DNA of 64,000 bases from Dryomyza anilis. Taxonomy: Eukaryota; Arthropoda; Insecta; Diptera; Dryomyzidae. Both the position numbers and the translations under genes were made by a program. The stretch is from NCBI GenBank assembly GCA_951804985.1, contig OX638134.1, positions 80,207,679 through 80,271,678 of the forward strand, given 5' to 3'. The notes below the pieces were generated by a model that was not told where the DNA came from, did no database searches, and was given only the letters and a program-made list of their open reading frames with translations. Below, piece after piece: positions 56,399 to 64,000 of this stretch (position 1 is its first letter; every line of letters begins with the position of its first letter).

Positions 56399-57828
56399 AC
56401 GCAACGATGTTTTGTATTTTAAAATAAGATTTTTTCTTATATTCGGAAAATAATTTCAATGAATTCTGTCAAAATATAAACAAAAAAACTAATTTCTTAT
56501 TTATTCAGTTCCAATAAACTAAAAGAGGTAAAACTAAAAAATTAAATATAAGGCCAACATATTTATATATTTTGCCCAGCAACATTTATGCAAAGCAACA
56601 ACATCATCCTGCAACATCAAAAGAAGTTTTAATTTGTGCTGCCAAAGAATTGAATTTTTCAAAATCAATAGTTATGGGTTGTACGATGCCATTTATAGCC
56701 TTTGGCAGTCGTTCAAAGCGCATATTATTGTTTGTTGTTGTAGTTGCTGTCGATATTGTCTTTCAACAGCTGCTGCCGCTACTTCTGGTGTTCGCCAATG
56801 TTGCAGGCACAGGTTGCAGCTGATTGCAAGCAACTTTTAATAGGTTTTTCGCTTTGTTGGAGATTTTATTTTATTTATATTATTTTTAAAAAGTTGTTCA
56901 AAGTTTTATTTTTTTTAATTTCAAATATTTTTCAAATTGATTATTTTTTTATATTATTTTTCTTTAAAGTTTTTTTATAAAATTCTCTCATTTTATTTTT
57001 CCTGTCATTATTTATTGACGCTTGCCACTGCCTAACCCGTTTTTCTAGTCGTTAAACACTTTGCTGTGACTTTTTCGATTTAATTTAATGCAAAGACAGA
57101 CTCGACTGCCTGCCGGCTAGCAACCAGTTAAAAAAAGCCCCCCATCATCTCAATAGTTTTGTGCCACATAGTGAAAAAAGTGTTTAATAAATAAAATTGT
57201 GCATAAAAAAAACTGCAATTGATTTATGCAAAATGTCCACAAAGCCACTTGTTGCTGTTTGTAAAAAGTACAAAAATATTTTTGTCGTTGGTGCCTTTGG
57301 CGTTGTGTAGTGCGGGTGTTTTTTTTCTTTTTTTTTCTTTAGGATTTAGATTTGCATAACCTTCTAATAATGCAGGTGTACTTTATTGAAAGAATTTAAA
57401 AGTCAAGTGATTGTTATAATAAAAACAAAGTTCATACTAATTTATTGTATTAAGAGTATGTTTATCATTTAAAATGGTCATAAATTATCTTTGAATATTG
57501 TTTGAAAAAAATGTATTTCATGTATTTATTCCAAAAAATCATGTTCTACTTGGATATTATTAGTTCAAACATGTGACACGATTGTCACAAATAAAAACAT
57601 TTGATGCAATTTTGTCTTAAAGTCTACTTAGTAAAATTTAAACATCAAGCCTACACATATGGGCATTTTCAGAAAAACGTCACGACCGAAAAATTCAAAA
57701 TGATCAAATCTTTGAAATAACGATGGATTTTTAATCATAAATATCTGAATCTAAATATCTAAAAAGAAATATCTATGCCGTAAACGATAACGTATAAAAA
57801 ATACTCATAAATTTACGTTACTATGTAA
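56399..57828. other. No gene identified
   Basis: Plus frames at 56572-56980 are hydrophobic readings of TTGTTGTTGT/GCTGCTGCC and A+T-rich DNA. 57000-57260 has less biased composition and could be conserved non-coding sequence, which I cannot test here. Confidence 0.4.
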
Positions 57829-58257
57829 CCCTAGTAGAAATTTTGGTAGGGCCATGGTCATGAAGTGATCATGTCATTATTTGAGATGATCGGGATATGA
57901 CGAGGCCCATAATGTCCTTGTAACGCAGTGTCCTGATCATGTATTGACCTCAGGCCATGATCATATACTGATCGGGCAATTCCCAATTTTATTATTTACC
58001 CGACAATTGCCTTGTCACAGCCCGAGCATAAAAGGGTTTCTCTCATTAATCTCGATCATAGCTTGATGCTAATTTCGATATGAGGAACAAATAATGTAGC
58101 AATGATCGGGAACATTGACTATTTAGATAATGTAAACCCTGCTATGGTAAGCATGATAAGGGCATGCAAAGGCAATGATCATATTTTCTCTAATAGGTCT
58201 TACCCAACGAAATGCCGATCATTTCCCGATGGAGCATCGGGCAAATTTCTACTAGGG
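57829..58257 (+). mobile_element. MITE with CCCTAGTAGAAATTT termini, 429 bp
   Basis: Left CCCTAGTAGAAATTTTGGTA; right complement CCCTAGTAGAAATTTGCCCG. Internally rich in TGATCATG/GATCGGG words; moderately GC. A second copy, in opposite orientation, is inserted at 62476-62859. No ORF. The flanks (TGTAA / AATATG) do not show an unequivocal TA duplication. Confidence 0.85.
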
Positions 58258-58684
58258 AATATGTAAATATACCCATTTTAATGTTTTTGAGTAACCAAAT
58301 TAATTAACTTTAAAGACATACAGGTACAAAATATTATTTTCTGCACCGTACGGAACCAAAAAGATATATTTATTACCATAGTAAACTGATTTTGTTAAGT
58401 TCAATCCTCTTTTTCTAAAGCAGAATTTCCTCGGCATTTCCAAAAATCTAAACATCATTTTCCTAGTAATTCTAAAAAATTATTGACCGCTAATTGAAAT
58501 CTGTGTAAAAATACGGTTAAAAAATATCAAAAAAAAATGTTGTTTCAAGAAAAGTAAACAAAAAAATTCAAAAACTTTAAAAACATATGGAAATTTGAAT
58601 AGTACATCACTTTTTATTTCGTAATAATGATTATTAATATTGTCATATAGAAAATTATTTTTAGCAAAAAATCGTAGTGCAAAT
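58258..58684. other. A+T-rich DNA between a MITE and the non-LTR element
   Basis: No gene or repeat is recognised. Confidence 0.45.
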
Positions 58685-58777
58685 ATTTTTTTTTTTTTTT
58701 TTACAAATTAACCAACGCTCAGGGGATGCCCCCTATTCATGCAATGCACAGTGTTGATCGTAAGAAGGGATGATAGG

Positions 58778-61666
58778 TTATATGGAGGGTGGAAAGATGG
58801 AGTAGTGTCGGTGAATGTTTGTTTTGAACTTGCCAATATCAAAAATGTCGGGAAAAACAGACGCAGGGAGATTGTTCCACAAACGTATCGTGCGACTGAA
58901 GAACGAATTCTCTCGGTAATGCGTGGTTCTATTGAGAGCCGAGTGAACTACGAAGGGGTGGGCTTGGTTCGATGCCCGAGTAGAACGAGAGGACACACGA
59001 CCTGGTGGAATCAGGCCATGTATTTCCCTCGAACACTTACCATTGTAATACCTATAGAACAGGCTTACACACCCTACGGTCCTTCGGTGCTCAAGAGAAC
59101 CAATAGAGGATGAAATATTTTCATCCCCTATTAAATATATTGCACGCTGTTGGATTCGATCCAGGAACTCCAAAGAAGATTTTGAAGCCCCTGCCCATAT
59201 GTGCGAATTGTATTCCATCTTAGGCCGAATATAGGTGGTGTAGACAGTGCGCAAGTCAGCAGGAGTGAAGTATGTCTTACACCGTTTTAAAAAACCGAGG
59301 CACTTGGCCGCCTCTTTCGACACGTCAAATATGTGATCATTCCAACGGAGATCACATTGAATTGATATGCCCAGAACGTCAAGAGCAGCTGACTCTGCAA
59401 TATCCACAGCACCCATATTAAGGGGAGGTAGGGTTGAATCCATTCTTTTGTGAGATAACAGACAACATTGGGTCTTGCGTGCATTAAAATCAACTCTATT
59501 TGCAAGACCCCACTCGGAGATTGTTTTAAGGTCATTATTGAGTGTGTCATTCATAGTGCGTCTTTTACTCTCAATCTCCAAAGAGGTTGGGCGCTTTTTG
59601 AACGAGTATGAATGACAAATGTTGCTATCATCTGCAAAGGAGTGGATTGGGTTCTGGGTCAATGACAGAAGGTCATTGATAAATACCAGAAATAGGGACG
59701 GGGATAGGACGGAACCCTGCGGAACTCCAGAATTGATGAAATGTTGTTCCGAAAGAACACCATCCATCGCAACTCGTATTGAACGACCCTGAAGAAAACT
59801 CGATATCCATCGAGTAAAAGATTCACCAACACCACATGCAATTAGTTTTGAAACGAGGGCTTTATGCCACACTCGATCAAAAGCCTTGGAGATATCAAGA
59901 GCAACAGCCTTGCTCTCCCCGAAAAGGTGAACACAATTATTCCACTTTTCGGAGAGGACCGCCATCAAGTCACCTGTGGATCTGGTCCTACGGAAACCGT
60001 ATTGTCGGTCACTGAGCAATTCGTTGTGCTCAAGATAGTTCACAAAGTGGAAGTTAATTACGCTCTCCATTACCTTGGAGAGTGCAGAGCATATTGCAAT
60101 GGGTCGGTAATTGGCAGGGTTCGTGGCCTCGCCCTTTTTCGGAACTGGCTGGACATTGGCAACCTTCCAACAAGATGGAAAAACTCCTGTCGTGTAGGAG
60201 ATGTTGAAAAGGTTACGCAACGGACAAGCCAGCGTTGACGCGCACTTCTTCAACACATGGGCAGATATGCCATCTGGCCCAGAGGCTTTGTTAGTGTTGA
60301 GGTTTTCTAAAACCTTTTTAACTGCCCGAGTTCGAAAATGTATCTCCGGCATTGCAGAAGAAACAAAATCGACGACAGGCAGTGGTTGATTACTATCTGG
60401 GAGCGTTGAATTATTTGCAAATAATTCTGCCAAGAGATTAGCTTTATCAACCGGGTCAGTGAAGGTCTGGCCATTCATACTAAGAGTTGGAGTAGACGAT
60501 GTCGTCTGATTCTTCACCCTTTTTACAAATGACCAGAAATTTTTACTACCCCTGTGATAGAGTAGGACCTTTTTGCGCGCGTTTTGTTCGTGAAGAAACT
60601 TTTCGCGCGAGATCACGGCATTACAGCGATTCCTAGCCTGTATACGAAGTCTTTCAGTATCAGCATTCTTGTTAGAACGCCAAGTCTGAAAGGCTTCCTC
60701 TTTCGACCTGACTGCAATCCTGCAAGTCTCATTAAACCAAGAGTGGTCCTTAGGTTTAATGCTAATTTTTTTAGAAGGTATGAAGGACCGCATACCTAAT
60801 AAAATAATATTTTGTACCATTAAAGCCGCAGCATTTATGTCTCTGTCAGCGAAACACAATTTCCAATTAAAATTGCGAAAAAAATCATTTAACGCAACCC
60901 AATTTGCTTTTTCATAAAGCCATACATTTCTCTTCGGGGCTTTAATCGAAGAGGCGCGTAAACTAGAATACGAAAACTCAGCGGAAACAGTACAGTGGTC
61001 GGAATTACCAAGAGGTGCAAGGACTTTTACATCATATTTTTCATGATGTGAAGTCAGAAAAAGGTCTAGGACTTTTGGGCTTTGCCCGCCGACGCGTGGA
61101 ATATACGTCGGCTCCTTCACCATTTGAGTGAGTTGGTTGCACTCGGCAAAAAGCTCAACATAACAACCCTCCTGTGTTGATAGACCCGAGTGGCTCAACC
61201 AAGTGGCGTTGTGCACATTAAAATCGCCGGCAACAACAATTTCACTGCCTGGAAATTGCTCCAATATATTTGAGATCGAATCAGATAAGGCATCCAGCTT
61301 ATTACAGGTGGAAACCCTATCTAAATTCGGACTCCTATAAAGAAAGCACAAGTGCATGATGTGTGTTTGAATTTTGAATTTAACCCAAATAGTATTAAAT
61401 TCGCTATCCGACACACTATGTTGTTGCTGCAGTTGATACGCAACGTCACTTCGGATAAAAAGAGCAAGGCCCCTATGGGCAGAGAATAATGGCAATAGGT
61501 GATAATCAGGTATATGAAAATCCAGTGGATCTGCACCCTCATTAACCTGGGTCTCACCTAGTGCCATTATTTGTGGCCTATGGATGGACACATACGCATA
61601 TACCGAGAAAAAGTTCGCCCTTAGCCCACGAATGTTGCAAAAATCTATGCGAAATTTTTGCGACAT
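58778..61666 (-). CDS. Endonuclease/reverse transcriptase (ORF2-type) of a non-LTR retrotransposon, 962 residues
   Basis: Intact ORF. An apurinic-type endonuclease occupies about residues 5-230: FCNIRG at 9, Glu in GETQ near 38, AGDFNVHN at 146-153, VLDLFLTS near 199 and NSDH at 221-224. The reverse transcriptase spans about 455-760: SGPDG at 462, NYRPIAICS near 519, LSDRQYGFRRTRST at 551, DISKAFDRVWH with a catalytic Asp at 591, SGVPQGSVLSP at 646 and FADD at 677-680. A C-terminal segment of about 200 residues ends with THYRENSFFSRTIRLWNNLP and related sequence, as in CR1/jockey-group proteins. It nicks target DNA and copies its own RNA there. All catalytic motifs are present, so it could encode an active enzyme. 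The exact clade is uncertain (CR1/L2 versus jockey). The start at 61666 is chosen because the endonuclease begins immediately after it. Confidence 0.95.
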   Translation of the reverse strand: MSQKFRIDFCNIRGLRANFFSVYAYVSIHRPQIMALGETQVNEGADPLDFHIPDYHLLPLFSAHRGLALFIRSDVAYQLQQQHSVSDSEFNTIWVKFKIQTHIMHLCFLYRSPNLDRVSTCNKLDALSDSISNILEQFPGSEIVVAGDFNVHNATWLSHSGLSTQEGCYVELFAECNQLTQMVKEPTYIPRVGGQSPKVLDLFLTSHHEKYDVKVLAPLGNSDHCTVSAEFSYSSLRASSIKAPKRNVWLYEKANWVALNDFFRNFNWKLCFADRDINAAALMVQNIILLGMRSFIPSKKISIKPKDHSWFNETCRIAVRSKEEAFQTWRSNKNADTERLRIQARNRCNAVISREKFLHEQNARKKVLLYHRGSKNFWSFVKRVKNQTTSSTPTLSMNGQTFTDPVDKANLLAELFANNSTLPDSNQPLPVVDFVSSAMPEIHFRTRAVKKVLENLNTNKASGPDGISAHVLKKCASTLACPLRNLFNISYTTGVFPSCWKVANVQPVPKKGEATNPANYRPIAICSALSKVMESVINFHFVNYLEHNELLSDRQYGFRRTRSTGDLMAVLSEKWNNCVHLFGESKAVALDISKAFDRVWHKALVSKLIACGVGESFTRWISSFLQGRSIRVAMDGVLSEQHFINSGVPQGSVLSPSLFLVFINDLLSLTQNPIHSFADDSNICHSYSFKKRPTSLEIESKRRTMNDTLNNDLKTISEWGLANRVDFNARKTQCCLLSHKRMDSTLPPLNMGAVDIAESAALDVLGISIQCDLRWNDHIFDVSKEAAKCLGFLKRCKTYFTPADLRTVYTTYIRPKMEYNSHIWAGASKSSLEFLDRIQQRAIYLIGDENISSSIGSLEHRRTVGCVSLFYRYYNGKCSREIHGLIPPGRVSSRSTRASNQAHPFVVHSALNRTTHYRENSFFSRTIRLWNNLPASVFPDIFDIGKFKTNIHRHYSIFPPSI

Positions 61667-62213
61667 TTTTTCTACTGGGCAACTTCAAAACAGACATACA
61701 TACTACCAAGGCGCAGCAGTTGAAACAAACAAATGAGAGCGTAAGTCAAGCCGTGGTGAGTGTTATGCCTTCACCACAGCATAGATTACGCACTCACTGC
61801 AGCCTCAACCGTGCGCGCTAGTAGCGTGGAGTAGGATGGGGGAGGGAGGGGATACGTCAACAAACCTGTGCAATTGCAGCAAAGAGCATAGAAAAGCCCT
61901 TTGCGTCGGCAATTGCAAAAACAGCGAGTGCGGCAACTCAGCAGGCAGCGCGAAACAGGTTCTATTATGTGGTTGTTGTTGTTTAATTATTATTGTTTTA
62001 TTTATTTGGTGTTTCTTTTTAGTTTTTTATGTCAATTATTATTAGTTTATGTTTTAATTTAATTTTGTTTTATTTCGTTATTTTTCTTATGTTGGGCGGG
62101 CACATTAAACACAGTTTTTGAAACACATTTATACTAAACGACGGACGGAACACGTTAAAAAAGACAAGAGACGACACGACACGTCCGTCCCCCATAAGTG
62201 CGTTGACGCTACA
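61667..62213 (-). promoter_or_regulatory. 5' leader and presumed internal promoter region of the non-LTR element
   Basis: GC-richer, with GGGGGACGGACGTGTCGTGTCG near the start and a C/T-rich CCCCTCCCTCCCCCATCC near 61840 (minus-strand reading). No ORF1-sized frame lies here. Non-LTR elements are normally transcribed from an internal promoter in such a leader; that function is inferred. Confidence 0.45.
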
Positions 62214-62276
62214 TTTTTAGAATAAAATTCCTACTGATAATTTTAATACGGAATTTTTGTCCCGTCCGGAATTTTT

Positions 62277-63427
62277 CTGTGATTTCAATATGATGAACTG
62301 TATGAGAAGAATACGTTTCATCATATTAATGAACCAAAATATAAAATACAACATATATGTTCTTCATATTGAAGAATGCTGTTCATTAAACCAAATTTCT
62401 ATCAAAATATTTTTTTTTCGTTCATGTTTTGCCGCACTGCTCAATTCTCAAGTAGTTCTTGTGTGTTATTTCTTACCCTAGTAAAAATTTACCCGATGCG
62501 CCCTATTAGAGAAAATATGATCATTGCCTTTGCATGCCCTTATCATGCTTACCATAGCAGGGTTTACATTATCTAAACAGTCATTGTTCCCGATCATAGC
62601 TACATTACTTGTTCCTCATAACGAAATTAGCATCAGTCAATGATCGAGATTAATGAGAGAAACCCTATTATGCTCGGGCTCAGACAAGGCAATTGTCGGG
62701 TAAATATTAAAATGGGGAATTGCCCGATCAGTACATAATCATGGCCTGAGGTCAATACAAGATCAGGACACTGCGTTACAAGGACATTATGGGCCTCGTC
62801 ATATCCCGATCATCTCAAATAATGACATGATCACTTCATGACCATGGCCCTACCAAGGGTATATAATGCTTGCTCGACATGCATAAATTAGTAAAATGTT
62901 TTATAATATATTTATTATAATTACAACTTTTTATTAATAAAAAGTAATATTAATAAAAATATATTTTTGAAAAAAAAATTTTTTTTCAAACAAAATATTT
63001 TTTCGAACAAATTTTTTTTTCTAATAATTTTTTTTCTCGAACAAAATTTTTTTTCTCGAAACATTTTTTTTTTCGAACAATTTTTTTTCCAACATTTTTT
63101 TTTCGAACATTTTTTTTTTGAAATATTTTTTTTTAATTTTTTTTTTTTGGAAAATTTTTTTTTTTTCAAATTTTTAAATAAAAAGTTTACAAATTTTTCG
63201 AATTATTTAAAAAAAAAATTTTGTTGAAAAAATATTATAAAAAAATTCATCAATATGACAATTCAAATTCATTGTATTTTGTATTTTGTTCATATATATA
63301 ATGAATACATTCATTAATATGTCATTTAATGAACGGTGGTATCAATATGATGAATCTGGTAGTTGGTGAAAATATTCATAATCTTTATGAATAAATTCAT
63401 CATATTGAAGAATATTTTTTTTTCTGT
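62277..63427. mobile_element. A+T-rich MITE, TTCATCATATTAATGAA family, split by another MITE
   Basis: Same order of blocks as 16860-17597: ATACGTTTCATCATATTAAT, CAACATATATGTTC, CAAGTAGTTCTTG, ATAATGCTTGCTCGACATGC, an A/T tract with TTCGAA (62970-63230), AATCTGGTAGTTGGTGAA and ATTCATCATATTGAAGAATA, ending TTTTTTTTTCTGTG. The left part of the family consensus is missing. The 62476-62859 element interrupts it. Lys- or Phe-rich frames at 62921-63227 are artefacts. Confidence 0.85.
62476..62859 (-). mobile_element. MITE nested in a MITE, with TA duplication
   Basis: Reverse-orientation copy of the 57829 element, 384 bp. Left CCCTAGTAAAAATTTACCCG; right complement CCCTTGGTAGGGCCATGG, which lacks about 11 bp of the terminal repeat present in the other copy. 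TA flanks both sides (62474-62475, 62860-62861). The empty site is seen in the sister MITE near 17048 as TTCTTATATAATGC, confirming TA duplication. Confidence 0.92.
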
Positions 63428-64000
63428 GCTCCCACATAACTGTTTAAAGTGTGCCTCAGGTTCTCAGGTTCTTAGGTCATCAGGTCGCTATGTCCCCTGA
63501 GTTTAGGAATCCTGAAAATAACTACAAATTTGTAATCACTAAAACATTTCTTTTAATTTAAATAAACGGTGTTAATTCCTTTAAAATTACCTATCCCGTG
63601 AATAGTGAAAAGAGAACTTGAGGGAAGGTATGTATTAAGGAGACATTTCGTTTTCAATATACATGACCCGTGGATATTACGAATGATACCGACTAAAAAC
63701 AAGATCTCGACGATTAGTTCTGTAATAGGTTTTAAGTTCTGTTTGAGGGGTTAATTTACCTCTTTGTAGGACAACGCTGTGTTAAAGTTTTTGGTGTGTC
63801 TCATATAAAAGTAGCGGAGCAAGACTGGTTAATTATCTCCGATCAACCAGTCACTTATCCCGTCTAGTACCAGTTCGATTCCCAGTAGTGTACGAATGGA
63901 TCAACCGAATTTCGATTTTTTTAGGGCACCACAAGCCGTTTCGTAACATTATTTTTATTTATTTGATCATAAAATGAAAGGTTTTTTTTACAAAAATGTT
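63428..64000. other. No gene identified
   Basis: Contains GGTTCTCAGGTTCTTAGGTC near 63465 and a B-box-like CAGTTCGATTCCCAG near 63875 without a matching A-box or tRNA fold. No other feature is supported. Confidence 0.4.

Larger units (their letters stand above)
58685..62213 (-). mobile_element. Apparently full-length non-LTR retrotransposon, about 3.5 kb
   Basis: Minus orientation. The 3' end is a poly(A) run (T-run 58685-58702) preceded by GAGCGTTGGTTAATTTGT. It has a short 3' UTR, one long ORF (58778-61666), and about 550 bp of GC-richer leader ending near ATGTAGCGTCAACGCAC at about 62213. The upstream boundary is estimated from the change in composition. No terminal repeats and no secure target duplication were seen. 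Endonuclease plus reverse transcriptase without a separate ORF1 in the leader is unusual for CR1/jockey-like elements, which usually have a Gag-like ORF1; the element may lack it or be truncated in an unusual way. Confidence 0.85.

Noticed and set aside
58739..59113. 124-codon plus-strand frame
   Set aside because: Antisense shadow of the C-terminal part of the retrotransposon ORF and its 3' UTR; a similar shadow appears in the truncated copy at 55892-56074.
62921..63227. Lys-rich and Phe-rich ORFs
   Set aside because: Produced by alternating A and T runs within a MITE; the same pattern occurs at 17021-17269.
63840..63920. Possible tRNA or SINE B box (GTTCGATTCCC)
   Set aside because: No matching A box at proper spacing and no similarity to the SINE copies in the window.

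Overview
The window looks like intergenic or, more likely, deep intronic DNA of a higher fly (Diptera, Calyptratae-like). The clues are high A+T content, abundant CAA/CAG and (GT)n tracts, small consensus splice sites, a DD41D mariner-family element, a dipteran-style non-LTR retrotransposon, and a tRNA-derived SINE present in at least eight copies. The species assignment is inference. There is no bacterial gene organisation, CRISPR array or rRNA.

Host coding sequence is almost absent. The best support is two neighbouring minus-strand exons (3001-3136 and 3424-3524). Their splice sites are canonical and their phases match, giving one continuous 80-residue reading. The peptide is not recognised. 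A start codon in good dipteran context (CAACATG) sits exactly at the upstream edge, so the upstream piece is either the first coding exon or an internal exon. The rest of the window would then be 5' intronic or upstream DNA of that minus-strand gene. A GC-richer island (44190-44470) with open frames on both strands, and a short ORF at 13907-14095, are weaker candidates.

Nearly everything else is mobile or repetitive. (a) A 3.5-kb non-LTR retrotransposon (58685-62213, minus) has an intact 962-residue endonuclease/reverse transcriptase ORF and a poly(A) end; a 5'-truncated relative lies at 55765-56065. (b) A 1,296-bp DD41D mariner (32944-34239) has TA target duplications and a dead transposase. 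A fold-back derivative at 7744-8083 is built from two inverted copies of its 5' end. (c) Eight SINE copies are present, several with clear target-site duplications. (d) Several MITE-like families are present, some nested, with insertion sites that can be read from paralogous empty copies. (e) Many minisatellites are present: 25-bp, 19-bp (four loci, one internally inverted), 16-bp, 15-bp, about 200-340-bp arrays built from a MITE end, and a higher-order repeat of roughly 375-430 bp.

Layout: 0-6 kb minisatellites plus the two exons; 6-13 kb SINE, fold-back mariner, MITE-derived tandem array and trinucleotide-rich DNA; 13-21 kb dispersed 260-bp repeats, a duplicated locus hit by three insertions, and SINE/MITE; 22-26 kb 16-bp/higher-order arrays; 27-32 kb SINE+MITE, duplicated CGATATCG-rich blocks and inverted 260-bp repeats; 33-34 kb mariner; 35-42 kb small duplications; 43-46 kb 19-bp arrays flanking the GC island; 49-54 kb short-period arrays inside and beside a MITE; 55-63 kb retrotransposon remnants, the full non-LTR element and nested MITEs.
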